This document shows positions 44,112 to 53,154 of a DNA stretch of 64,000 nucleotides, one piece after another (positions within the stretch are counted from its first letter, which is position 1; every line of letters starts with the position of its first letter). The position numbers and the translations under genes are program-made. Source of the DNA: Oxalobacteraceae bacterium UBA6704 (GTDB taxonomy: Bacteria; Pseudomonadota; Gammaproteobacteria; Burkholderiales; Burkholderiaceae_D); NCBI GenBank assembly GCA_002454505.1, contig DKJA01000197.1:53359-117358 (forward strand), written 5' to 3'. The notes under the pieces are model-generated. The model worked only from the letters and a program-made list of their open reading frames with translations, was not told where the DNA came from and did no database searches.

Positions 44112-45212
44112 ATGAACGATGCGACCACCGCAACGCAACCGTCGGGCGCCGACCTGGCGGAGCTGATGCGGCGGCATGGCGAGCGGGTGTTGCTGCGCTG
44201 GCGCCAGCGGATCAACGACCAGTTGCCGGCTTCGGCAGCGATGGGCGAGTCGCAACTGATCGACACCCTGCCCGAACTGTACGACCACCTGATGGCTTCC
44301 GCGGCCGCGCCGGACCTGGCGCTGGAACTGGGCCGCACCAGCGTCGCCCGCGCGCATGGCGCCGAACGCGCCAGGATGAGCGCCTTCAGCCCCGCCGAAC
44401 TGCTGCTCGAACTGCAGCTGCTGCGCCGCTGCGTGTGGGAGATCGCCCACGAGCAGGATGTGCCGCTGACCCGCGACTTCATCCTCGCCGTGGCCGGCGC
44501 CTTCGATGCGGCGGAGCGCGATGCGCTGACCGAGTACGACCTGGTGCGCATCCGCGAGCATGAACTGGCCCTGAGGGAGATGATCGCCCGCGTGCGCGAG
44601 CACCTGCACGTGGCCGGCACTGCGGCCCAGCTGATCACACGGAGCACCAACCTGGAGCGCATCGGCAGCCTGACCACCCGCATCCGCCGGCGCATGCTGC
44701 TGGCCGAAGAGCAGCTCGACGTCGATACGCTGAAGAATGCCGCGCTGTCCGAACGGCTGCCTTTGCTGCTGTCCACGTTCGACCTGTTCGCACTGGCGCA
44801 GGAAGTCTGCCACGACGCCGGCCCCGCCGGCTGCGTCGTCAGCGGCGGCGCCGTGACCGGCACCTGGTGCCGCATGTCGCTGCGGCAGGCCCTGCGCAAC
44901 CTGCTGGCGGCGCCCGGCGGCGGCGTGGCCACGGCGATCATCGTCCAGCACGCGCATGGCCGCGTGGCGCTGTCCGTCCACCAGACCTGCGTGCTGCCGC
45001 CGGACGTGGTGGCCAATGTTTTCTCGTCGCGGAACAAGAGCACGCACCCCACCGTGCGCGACTGGGGCACCGGCCTCGCCTTCGTGCGCGACGTGGCCGA
45101 GAGCCATGGCGGCAGCGCCATCGTCCAGAGCGCGTCCGGCAGCGGCACCGTGTTCACGCTCGACATTCCCGTCGACGCCAGCCCCTTCGTGCCGTCGGCG
45201 GCGTCGCGCTAG
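44112..45212 (+). CDS. RsbR-N-terminal protein with degenerate histidine-kinase-like domain
   Basis: A 366-residue soluble protein. Residues about 10-160 resemble the RsbRD N-terminal (RsbT co-antagonist-like) helical domain. A helical region follows at the DHp position but has no His-x-x-(K/R) phospho-acceptor (TRSTNLERIGSLTTRIRRRM). The ATPase-like domain keeps only part of the N-box (SLRQALRNLLAAPGG, second Asn lost), lacks the DxGxG G1 box, and keeps the G2-like DWGTGLAFVRDVAESHGG. It is therefore probably a pseudokinase or signalling scaffold. GGAGAGGAT precedes the ATG. Confidence 0.75.
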   Translation: MNDATTATQPSGADLAELMRRHGERVLLRWRQRINDQLPASAAMGESQLIDTLPELYDHLMASAAAPDLALELGRTSVARAHGAERARMSAFSPAELLLELQLLRRCVWEIAHEQDVPLTRDFILAVAGAFDAAERDALTEYDLVRIREHELALREMIARVREHLHVAGTAAQLITRSTNLERIGSLTTRIRRRMLLAEEQLDVDTLKNAALSERLPLLLSTFDLFALAQEVCHDAGPAGCVVSGGAVTGTWCRMSLRQALRNLLAAPGGGVATAIIVQHAHGRVALSVHQTCVLPPDVVANVFSSRNKSTHPTVRDWGTGLAFVRDVAESHGGSAIVQSASGSGTVFTLDIPVDASPFVPSAASR

Positions 45213-45219
45213 CGCGTAC

Positions 45220-45732
45220 TTACTTCCTGGGCAGGCGTGCCAGCACGGCCGGCACGATGCGGCGGTGGACGGGCGCCACGAAGAACATATACAGGTGGCC
45301 CAGCGGCCGGTGCACGTGCACCACCGTGGAGGTGGCGACGGCATCTTCGCCGGCCAGCCGGCACACGGACACCTGCACGTCCAGGTGCCGGTCTGAATCG
45401 CCGAGGATCACTTCGTCGTCCGACACATGCAGCAGCGAGAAGATGCCCACCCGGTCGCCGGCACGGTAGTCCTGCGCGCGCTTCGTGCGGTCCACATCGC
45501 CCAGCATGCCCAGGTCCTTCAAGCCGAGGCGGGAGACGATCCGGTTGCGCAGTGCCATCAACCGGTCCACCCAGGCAGGCGTGCGCGCCAGCACGTCGAG
45601 ATACAGTTCGAGCGCGGTGCGCGTGTCGCCGGCCAGGTTCATGCGGTAGCAGTCGTGGAAGTGGCTGCCGGCAGTGCGGCGGGCGAGCAGACTCGCAGCG
45701 GGGATCGCGGTGGGGACGATGATCGGCTTCAT
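45220..45732 (-). CDS. DUF2867 family protein
   Basis: A 170-residue protein: HFHDCYRMNLAGDTRTALELY, GDRVGIFSLLHVSDDEVILGDSDRHLDVQVSV and the C-terminal LGHLYMFFVAPVHRRIVPAVL match DUF2867. Function unknown. ATG at 45732 preferred over the in-frame GTG six bases earlier. Convergent with the kinase-like gene. Confidence 0.8.
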   Translation of the reverse strand: MKPIIVPTAIPAASLLARRTAGSHFHDCYRMNLAGDTRTALELYLDVLARTPAWVDRLMALRNRIVSRLGLKDLGMLGDVDRTKRAQDYRAGDRVGIFSLLHVSDDEVILGDSDRHLDVQVSVCRLAGEDAVATSTVVHVHRPLGHLYMFFVAPVHRRIVPAVLARLPRK

Positions 45733-45845
45733 CGCCACAGCTTACCACTGCTCACCTTTCTGATTACATCGCCCATCGCGTTGACACCCGCCGGCCGAGT
45801 CCCGATACTCGGATGCCATTGCGCCACCTATAAAGACAACGAGAC

Positions 45846-46997
45846 ATGGCAGTCATCACCGAGATCGAGGACCTGCGCCGGCAGGCCAGAAAGCGCGTCG
45901 CCAAAGCCATTTTCGGCTACGTCGATTCCGGCTCCTACACGGAGCGCACGATGCGGGCCAACCGCAGCGACCTCGATGCGATCCACCTGCGCCAGCGCGT
46001 GGCCGTCAACGTGGACGGACGCAGCACCGCCACCACGCTGGCCGGCTTTGAAGCCGCGATGCCGGTGGCGCTGGCTCCCGTCGGCCTCACTGGCCTGAAC
46101 TACGGCGACGGCGAAATCCTCGCCGCGCAGGCGGCGGAGGAATTCGGCGTGCCGTTCACGCTCACCACGATGAGCATCTGCTCGATCGAGGACGTGGCCG
46201 CCGCCACCAAGAAACCGTTCTGGTTCCAGCTGTACGTGATGCGCGACCGCGGCTTCGCGGCGGAACTGATCGCCCGCGCGAAGGCAGCCGGCTGCTCGGC
46301 GCTGGTACTGACGCTGGACCTGCAGATCCTCGGCCAGCGCCATGCCGACCTGCGCAACGGCCTGACGGTGCCGCCCCGCCCTACCCTGTCGAACATCGCC
46401 GACATGCTCAGCAAACCCGCCTGGTGCGCCAGCGTGTTGATGGGCAAGCGCAAAACGTTCGGCAATCTGGCCGGTCATGTGAAGGGCGCGGAAGGCCTGT
46501 CCACGCTGATGGCCTGGGTGGGCCAGCAGTTCGACCCGACGCTGTCGTGGGACGACGTGGCGTGGATCCGCGACCAGTGGGACGGCAAGCTGATTTTGAA
46601 GGGCATCCTCGATGCGGAAGATGCGAAGCTGGCCGCAAGCACGGGCGCCGATGCGATCGTCGTCAGCAACCATGGCGGCCGCCAGCTCGATGGCGCGATG
46701 AGTTCCATCCGCGCGCTGCCCGATGTTCTCGACGCGGTCGGCGGCGATAACATCGAGATCTGGATGGACGGCGGCATCCGCTCTGGCCAGGACATTCTGA
46801 AAGCCTGCGCGATGGGCGCGCGCGGCGTGATGGCAGGCCGCAGCTATGTCTACGGGCTCGGCGCGCTGGGCAAGCGGGGCGTCACGCTGGCGCTGGACAT
46901 CATGCGCAAGGAGCTGGACGTGTCGATGGCGCTGTCCGGCATCCGCGACATCCGCGCGGCGAACCGCTCGCACATCGTGCTGCCGAAGGACTGGTAA
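45846..46997 (+). CDS. lldD: FMN-dependent L-lactate dehydrogenase
   Basis: A 383-residue alpha-hydroxy-acid dehydrogenase. FMN contacts LAPVGLTGLNYGDGE and PFWFQLYVMRDRG, the FMN-binding Lys in KLILKGILDAEDA, and the catalytic His in VVSNHGGRQLDGA are present, as is the phosphate site IWMDGGIRSGQDI. It oxidises L-lactate to pyruvate with electrons to the respiratory chain. It precedes the DUF4861 gene by 35 bp on the same strand, linking it to the pectin locus. Confidence 0.92.
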   Translation: MAVITEIEDLRRQARKRVAKAIFGYVDSGSYTERTMRANRSDLDAIHLRQRVAVNVDGRSTATTLAGFEAAMPVALAPVGLTGLNYGDGEILAAQAAEEFGVPFTLTTMSICSIEDVAAATKKPFWFQLYVMRDRGFAAELIARAKAAGCSALVLTLDLQILGQRHADLRNGLTVPPRPTLSNIADMLSKPAWCASVLMGKRKTFGNLAGHVKGAEGLSTLMAWVGQQFDPTLSWDDVAWIRDQWDGKLILKGILDAEDAKLAASTGADAIVVSNHGGRQLDGAMSSIRALPDVLDAVGGDNIEIWMDGGIRSGQDILKACAMGARGVMAGRSYVYGLGALGKRGVTLALDIMRKELDVSMALSGIRDIRAANRSHIVLPKDW

Positions 46998-47032
46998 CCC
47001 GCCCTTTTCATTCCCATCCGGATGCTTACACC

Positions 47033-48244
47033 ATGATCAAACTCTCCCTCATCGCCGCCGCCACGCTCGCGGCCTCCGCCGCCCACGCCGAACGCCTGGA
47101 GATCGCCGTCACGCACACGCTCGACCAGGCGCGGGCTGCCGAAACCATCGTCGTGCCGTGGCTGGATGTGAACCGCATCCTGCCCGGTGCGCTGCTGCAG
47201 AAGATCGTCGTGCGCGACGCGGCCGGCAAGGTGCTGCCCTACCAGGTGACCAATGTGGCGCCGGAAGCGCACGATACCGAGAACAAGGGCATCGCTTACG
47301 GCGAGCTGATTTTCCAGCACGACTTCAAGGCGGGAGAAAAGAGCGCCAAGTTCACCGTTGAAAAGTCGGATCAATTGACAGCACCGTTCCCGTCGAAAGT
47401 CTCGGCCCGTTATGTGCCGGAGCGGCTGGACGACTTCGCGTGGGAGAACGACAAGGTAGCCCACCGCACCTACGGCCCGGCCCTGGCGGCACCGGCGCCG
47501 CCGGGCAGCGGCAAGGAAGTGCTGGAGACGAGCGGCCTCGATATCTGGTTCAAGCGCGTCCCCTACCCGATCGTCGACCGCTGGTACAACAAGGGCCACG
47601 ACCACTACCACGTGGACGAAGGCGAAGGCATGGACATGTACAACGTCGGCAAGTCCCGCGGTGCCGGCGGCACCGGCATCTGGGCCGGCGACAGGCTGTA
47701 CGCAGGCCGCAATTACGCCGGCTGGAAAGTCCTGGCGAACGGCCCGGTGCGCGCGATCTTCGAGCTGCGCTACGACGCCTGGGATGCGGCCGGCACGCAG
47801 GTCACGGAGCTGAAACGCTTCACCGTGGATGGCGGCACCTACTTCGACCGCATCGACAGCACGTTCACCTTCGCCGGCCCGCCGAGGCTGACGGCGGCCG
47901 TGGGCCTGAACAAGGCGCCCGCCGACAAGGGTCAGGAAGCGCGCATCGCCACCGACCGCAAGCTGCCGGAAGGCTCGCTGCGCCAGTGGATCGAACAGAA
48001 GAGCCATGGCGCGTTCGGCACGGCCGTCATCGTTCCCGGCGCGAAGGAACAGCGAACCGACGGCACCGTCAACGAGCTGGTGCTGGCCGACGTCGCGTCC
48101 GGCAAGCCGCTGACCTATTACGTAGGTGCCGCATGGAGCCGCGCCGGCGAGATCACCACGGCGCAGCAGTGGGAGCAGGCCGTGGCTGCCGAAGCGGCGC
48201 GGCGTGCGGCGCCGGTGACAGTAAAACTGTCCGCGGTGCGATGA
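47033..48244 (+). CDS. DUF4861 family secreted protein
   Basis: A 403-residue protein with a signal peptide (LIAAATLAASAAHAE). The DUF4861 core is recognisable in DIWFKRVPYPIVDRWYNKGHDHYHVDEGEGMDMYNVG and the LTYYVGAAWSRAGEI end. The family is found almost only in rhamnogalacturonan and pectin utilisation loci; its activity is not established. Its stop overlaps the next start (ATGA). Confidence 0.8.
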   Translation: MIKLSLIAAATLAASAAHAERLEIAVTHTLDQARAAETIVVPWLDVNRILPGALLQKIVVRDAAGKVLPYQVTNVAPEAHDTENKGIAYGELIFQHDFKAGEKSAKFTVEKSDQLTAPFPSKVSARYVPERLDDFAWENDKVAHRTYGPALAAPAPPGSGKEVLETSGLDIWFKRVPYPIVDRWYNKGHDHYHVDEGEGMDMYNVGKSRGAGGTGIWAGDRLYAGRNYAGWKVLANGPVRAIFELRYDAWDAAGTQVTELKRFTVDGGTYFDRIDSTFTFAGPPRLTAAVGLNKAPADKGQEARIATDRKLPEGSLRQWIEQKSHGAFGTAVIVPGAKEQRTDGTVNELVLADVASGKPLTYYVGAAWSRAGEITTAQQWEQAVAAEAARRAAPVTVKLSAVR

Positions 48245-49509
48245 AGCTTTCGCTGCTTTTGCTGGCGCTGTTTGCACCGGCCGCCGGTGCGGCGGACACC
48301 CTGCATTTCGATCTCGCCGGCGCCGCGCCAGGTTACATCGCAGTGCGGCCGGACATGGCCTACAGCGCCGCACGCGGTTTCGGTTTCGAGCCCGTCAGCC
48401 CGCCAGCCGCGGGCGGTCACTCCCCGGTACCCGGGACGAAACCCTTTTTCTTCTCGGCCGACGTCCCGGAAGGGAACGTGGCCGTCACCGTTACCTTCGG
48501 CCCCGGCACGAATTCAGTGAAGGCGGAGCTGCGCCGGCTGATGGTGGAAAACGTCGTGGTACCAGCCGGGCAGACCGCCACCCGCACCTTCATCGTCAAC
48601 ACGCGCACGCCGGCCATCGCCGCCGATAATGGCGTTGCCGCCGGCGCGGTGGATCTGAAGGCACCCCGCGAAACCGTACAGGAAGCGTGGAATTGGGATC
48701 GGCGCCTGACGCTGGAACTGCACGGTGCCGTGCGCACGATCGACATCAAGCCGGTGCAGGTGCCCACGATCTATCTGCTGGGCGACTCCACCGTGTGCGA
48801 CCAACCTGGCGAGCCTTATGCCAGCTGGGGCCAGATGCTGCCCCGCTTCTTCAAGCCCGGCATCGCCGTCGCCAACCACGGCGAATCCGGCGAGACGTAC
48901 CGCGATTCGCTGCAGCGGCGGCGCCTCGACAAGATCGTCTCGCTGCTCAAGCCCGGCGATACGGTGCTGCTGCAATTCGGCCACAACGACCAGAAGCAGA
49001 TGAAGGACAACCTGGGTGGCCCGTTCACGACCTACAAGGACGAGATCCGCCTGCATGTGAAAGCGATTCGCGCTGCTGGCGGCGTGCCTGTCATCGTGTC
49101 GCCGATGGAGCGGCGCCGCTTCACAGCGGATGGCAAGCCGATACCGACGCTGGCCGATTACACGGCCGCCGCGCGCCAGTCGGCCGACGAACTGGGCACG
49201 CCGTTCATCGACCTGAACGCGAAAAGCCTCGTCATGTACGCCGCCTGGGGCGTCGAGGGATCGCAGGCCGCCTTCGCGCTGCCCGAGCCGGACAAGCTGG
49301 ATAACACGCACCACAACAACTACGGCAGCTACGAGCTGGCCAAGGCCGTGGCGGGCGGCATGCGCGAAGCAAAGCTGGCGGCTACCGCGTTCCTCGTCGA
49401 CGACTTTGCCTTCGATCCGGCGCGGCCCGATCCGGTGGCGGCATTTGCCGTGCCGGCCAGCCCGGCCTTCCGCAACGAGCGGCCGCTCGGCGACGAGGGC
49501 AACCGGTGA
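48241..49509 (+). CDS. Rhamnogalacturonan acetylesterase, CE12/SGNH type, with N-terminal beta domain
   Basis: A 422-residue secreted protein. Signal peptide, then a beta-rich domain (about 20-165), then an SGNH hydrolase: block I GDSTVCDQ near residue 180, Gly block NHGESGE, block III GHND and the Asp-His pair in LDNTHHNNYGS. Removes acetyl groups from the RG-I backbone so that lyases can act. ATGA overlap with DUF4861 and GTGA overlap with the next gene indicate coupled translation. Confidence 0.88.
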   Translation: MKLSLLLLALFAPAAGAADTLHFDLAGAAPGYIAVRPDMAYSAARGFGFEPVSPPAAGGHSPVPGTKPFFFSADVPEGNVAVTVTFGPGTNSVKAELRRLMVENVVVPAGQTATRTFIVNTRTPAIAADNGVAAGAVDLKAPRETVQEAWNWDRRLTLELHGAVRTIDIKPVQVPTIYLLGDSTVCDQPGEPYASWGQMLPRFFKPGIAVANHGESGETYRDSLQRRRLDKIVSLLKPGDTVLLQFGHNDQKQMKDNLGGPFTTYKDEIRLHVKAIRAAGGVPVIVSPMERRRFTADGKPIPTLADYTAAARQSADELGTPFIDLNAKSLVMYAAWGVEGSQAAFALPEPDKLDNTHHNNYGSYELAKAVAGGMREAKLAATAFLVDDFAFDPARPDPVAAFAVPASPAFRNERPLGDEGNR

Positions 49510-50447
49510 GCCGGCTGGTCTGCCTGCTGCTGTTGTGCTGCGCCCTGCCCTGCAGCGCCGCCGACGCATGGCTGTTCGCCTACTTCACGAAGAACGGCCA
49601 GGACGGGCTGCACTTCGCCACCAGCACCGACGGCTACGCGTGGGAAAAGCTGGGTGGCGGCCGCAGCTACCTGGCGCCGCAGGTCGGCAAGGCGAGGCTG
49701 ATGCGCGACCCGTGCATCGTGCGCGGGCCGGACGGCACTTATCACATGGTGTGGACGTCCGGCTGGAACGACAACCATATCGGCTACGCGTCGTCGAAAG
49801 ACCTGGTGAACTGGTCGCCGCAGCAGGCGCTGCCCGTGATGGCCCATGAACCGGGCGTGCTGAATGCATGGGCGCCGGAGATCGTGTACGACGACAAACG
49901 GGGCGAATTCCTGATCTTCTGGGCGTCCACCGTGCCGGGCAGGTTCGCGGAAACGGCCGGCTCGTCGGAAGAAAAGTACAACCACCGGATGTACTACACG
50001 ACCACGAAGGATTTCGCCACCTTCACACCGACGGCACTGTTCTACGACCCGGGCTTCTCCGTGATCGATGCCACCTTCCTGCATGCGAACGGCAAGCACT
50101 ACCTGATCGTCAAGGACGAAACCCGCAATCCGCCCCGCAAATACCTGCAGATCGCGGAGGCGCCGGACCTGCGCGGGCCGTTCAAGCTTCTGTCGAAGCC
50201 GTTCACGCCGCCCGGCGTGTGGGTCGAGGGGCCGACCGCCATACAGGCCGGCGACGACGTGATCCTGTACTACGATGCCTACCAGGATAAGCATTACGGC
50301 GCGCTGCGCACGCGCGACCTGCAGACGTGGGAAGACATCTCCGCCAAGGTGCACCTCCCGGATGAAGGCACGCCGGAGCGCATGCGGCATGGCACGGTGC
50401 TCGCCGTGCCAGCGGAACTGGTGGAGCGGCTGCGCGCAATGCGATAA
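49506..50447 (+). CDS. GH43-like five-bladed beta-propeller glycosidase
   Basis: A 313-residue secreted protein: signal peptide (LVCLLLLCCALPCSAA), a catalytic-base-like RDPCIVRGPDGTYHMVWT, NAWAPEIVYDDK and the general-acid-like WVEGPTAIQAGDDVILYYD. This matches GH43/GH117-type propellers acting on arabinose or galactose side chains. GTG start overlapping the previous TGA. Confidence 0.78.
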   Translation: MSRLVCLLLLCCALPCSAADAWLFAYFTKNGQDGLHFATSTDGYAWEKLGGGRSYLAPQVGKARLMRDPCIVRGPDGTYHMVWTSGWNDNHIGYASSKDLVNWSPQQALPVMAHEPGVLNAWAPEIVYDDKRGEFLIFWASTVPGRFAETAGSSEEKYNHRMYYTTTKDFATFTPTALFYDPGFSVIDATFLHANGKHYLIVKDETRNPPRKYLQIAEAPDLRGPFKLLSKPFTPPGVWVEGPTAIQAGDDVILYYDAYQDKHYGALRTRDLQTWEDISAKVHLPDEGTPERMRHGTVLAVPAELVERLRAMR

Positions 50448-50471
50448 GCGCGGCCCGGGAGTGTGCGGAAC

Positions 50472-50532
50472 TACACTATGTTACTCAGTGTATCGACGTC
50501 GAAATAATCGGCACGAAACCGCTCGGTATAAT
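50472..50532 (+). promoter_or_regulatory. Upstream region of the TonB-dependent receptor
   Basis: A TACACT/AGTGTA inverted repeat with 9-bp spacer (50472-50492) lies 35 bp before a perfect TATAAT (50527-50532). No good -35 is found at the expected spacing, as for activator-dependent promoters. Possible operator for a pectin-responsive regulator. Confidence 0.4.
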
Positions 50533-50599
50533 CAACGCATACTCTCAACCACCTTCGATCGTGTGCGGCCAGGCACCTGGCTGACGGGTCGAGCCAAGC

Positions 50600-52930
50600 A
50601 TGACAAACCATAAGAACAGCAAACCGGCCCTGCGCCCACTTCCCGCCCTGCTGCTGGGCGCCCTGGCGGGATTCGCCACCACTGCCTATGCGCAGGAGCC
50701 GCAGAAGACTTCCACCGCTGTCACCGCAGCCACGCCGGCGGCGCCAGCCAAACCTGCCACGCCCAACCCGGCATCGGCGCCAAAAGATGGCGAATTCGCC
50801 GGCTCGGTGACTGTCGCGGCGGAACGCCCCACCAACCGCATCGACCGGCAGGTGTACGACGTGAAGTCGGACGAATCGGCATCGAACGGCTCGGCCGCCG
50901 ACGCGCTGAACAACGTGCCATCGGTGGCCGTCGATCCGGACGGCACCGTCACGCTGCGCGGCAGCAGCAATGTGCAGATCCTCGTGGACGGCAAGCCGTC
51001 GGCGATGTTCCAGGGCGAGGCACGCGGCGCGGCGCTGCAGTCGGTGCCGGCGGAAGACCTGGAATCCGTCGAAGTGATCAACAACCCCGGCGCGGAATTC
51101 GGCAACGAAGGCGGCGGCGGGCCGATCCTGAACCTGGTGATGAAGCGCTCCCGCAAGCCGGGCGGCTTCGGCTCGGCCACCGCCAACTACGGCACGGCCG
51201 GCCGCTACAACAGCTCCGTCAACGGCAGCTACAACGAGGGCCGCTGGGGCTTCCAGGGCGGCGCCAGCGTGCGCCACGACGGCCGCGACCAGACGACGGA
51301 CACGGTGCGCGACCGCATCGATCCGCTCACGGGTGAAGTCAGCCACAGCACGCAGAACACGGCATCGTCCGGCCTGAACGACATGGGCATGGTGCACGGC
51401 ACCGTGTCGTACAACTATGGCGACCGGGACACGTTCACCGGCAGCGCGAACTACAACCGCCGCGCCAACGACTCGCTGCGCGCCGAGCGCTACCTGAGCC
51501 TGGACCCGGACGGCAACCCGCTCGACGACTACACGCGCACGGTGCGCGGCGACGGCGACAACACCAGCTATGCCTGGGGCGCGCGGTGGGACCACAAGGG
51601 CACCCTGCCCGGCGAATCGCTGAAGACGGACCTGCGCGTTTCATCCACCACCGCCGACTCGACCAGCAATTCCGCGGCCATCTACAACGTGGGCAACGTA
51701 CGCGGCTCGCCGCTGGCGCGCCAGGATCGCGGCACCAGCAACAAGGTCATCGACTTCACCGGCGACTACGAGCGGCCGCTGGCCGGCGGCGTGCTGAAGG
51801 CCGGCTACAAGGCCGCGCAGAACCGCACCACCGACGACTCGCTGTACAACTACATCGATCCCGACACATTCGAGGAAACCACCGATCCGATGCGCAGCAA
51901 CGACTTCCGCGTCAAGGAAACCGTGCTGGCCGCTTACGCGACATACCAGATGCGGTTGAACGAGCGCTGGGGCCTGCTGGCCGGCATGCGCTACGAGCAC
52001 ACGGACGTGGACATCGACCAGCTGACGAGCCGCATCAGCGCCGGCAACCAGTACAGCAACTGGATTCCCAGCGCGTTCGCCACGTACAAGGTGTCCGACG
52101 ACACCAACCTGCGCTTCGCCTACTCGCACCGCATCCGTCGCCCCAACGGCAACGACCTGAATCCTTACGTGATCTACCGCGACGAGTTCAACGTCTCGTC
52201 CGGCAACCCGCAACTCAAACCCACGCAGACCGACTCGTTCGAGATCGGCTACGAAAGCCGCATCGGCAAGATGGAAACCAATCTGCGCGGTTACTTCCGC
52301 CGCGAGGACGATGCGATCCTCGAGCGCAAATACTTCATCGACGAGACGACGCTGCTGACGACGCGCGACAACCTGGGCAGCAACCGCTCCGGCGGCCTGG
52401 AATTCACCGTCACCGGCAAGCTGCTGCCGACGCTGACGCTGAACACCAGCGGCAACCTGGCGCGCAGCCGGCAAACGCAGATCGATGACGACGGCGTGCA
52501 GACGCGCCGCAACGCGTCGTCGCTGAGCGGGCGCGTGCGCCTGAACTGGCAGGCCACGGCGATGGATTCCTTCCAGGCTGCGATCCAGGCACAGGGCAAG
52601 ATGCTGACGGGCCAGGGCTACCGCGAGCCGAATACGACGGTGAACCTGACCTACACCCGCGTGGTGACGCCGGCGCTGCGCCTGATCGTCAACGCGACGG
52701 ACATCTTCGACCGCAACAAGATCCAGACCTACACCGATACGCCCACGCTGCGCGAAGAAAGCCTGCGCCGAGCCGCCGGCCGCATCGTCTACGTCGGCCT
52801 GCGCTACTCGTTCGGCACCACGCCGCCGGGCCGCCGCGACGATGGCGAGCGCGGCCCCGGCTTCCGCGGCCCGCCGCCCGGCGGCTTCGGACCGGGCGGC
52901 CCCGGCCCCGGCGGACCTGGCGGCTTCTGA
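50600..52930 (+). CDS. TonB-dependent outer-membrane receptor
   Basis: A 776-residue receptor. Signal peptide (LLLGALAGFATTAYAQ), a Pro/Ala-rich spacer, a plug domain (about 75-190; NVPSVAVDPDGTVTLRGSSNVQILVDGKPS, ESVEVINNPGAEFGNEGGGGPILNLVMK), then the beta barrel. After the terminal strand (VYVGLRYSFG) a tail of about 40 residues rich in Gly, Pro and Arg follows, ending in GGF. Most probably imports rhamnogalacturonan oligosaccharides, judged by its place in the locus. Confidence 0.9.
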   Translation: MTNHKNSKPALRPLPALLLGALAGFATTAYAQEPQKTSTAVTAATPAAPAKPATPNPASAPKDGEFAGSVTVAAERPTNRIDRQVYDVKSDESASNGSAADALNNVPSVAVDPDGTVTLRGSSNVQILVDGKPSAMFQGEARGAALQSVPAEDLESVEVINNPGAEFGNEGGGGPILNLVMKRSRKPGGFGSATANYGTAGRYNSSVNGSYNEGRWGFQGGASVRHDGRDQTTDTVRDRIDPLTGEVSHSTQNTASSGLNDMGMVHGTVSYNYGDRDTFTGSANYNRRANDSLRAERYLSLDPDGNPLDDYTRTVRGDGDNTSYAWGARWDHKGTLPGESLKTDLRVSSTTADSTSNSAAIYNVGNVRGSPLARQDRGTSNKVIDFTGDYERPLAGGVLKAGYKAAQNRTTDDSLYNYIDPDTFEETTDPMRSNDFRVKETVLAAYATYQMRLNERWGLLAGMRYEHTDVDIDQLTSRISAGNQYSNWIPSAFATYKVSDDTNLRFAYSHRIRRPNGNDLNPYVIYRDEFNVSSGNPQLKPTQTDSFEIGYESRIGKMETNLRGYFRREDDAILERKYFIDETTLLTTRDNLGSNRSGGLEFTVTGKLLPTLTLNTSGNLARSRQTQIDDDGVQTRRNASSLSGRVRLNWQATAMDSFQAAIQAQGKMLTGQGYREPNTTVNLTYTRVVTPALRLIVNATDIFDRNKIQTYTDTPTLREESLRRAAGRIVYVGLRYSFGTTPPGRRDDGERGPGFRGPPPGGFGPGGPGPGGPGGF

Positions 52931-52947
52931 CAGCCGGGGACTGTGCG

Positions 52948-52977
52948 GGGGACTGTCCCCGCATGGGGCCTGTCCCC
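52948..52977. repeat. GGGGACTGTCCCC and GGGGCCTGTCCCC palindromes
   Basis: Cores at 52948-52960 and 52965-52977, followed by GGGGTTG. The composite is nearly identical to the one at 59471-59499. It lies just after the receptor gene. Confidence 0.75.
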
Positions 52978-53154
52978 GGGGTTGCTTCTGACTCGTCCGA
53001 CACTCGCACGAGCAGGCCCTTGAACAGTCCCCATCCAATCAACAATTCGAGCAATCCCCATTTGCCCCGCTCACCGCATTGCCCGCGGCAGCGGGATCGG
53101 CTACTGTAGTTCCGGACGCCTGCGCGTCCCATAACTACGGAGACGATTGCACAA

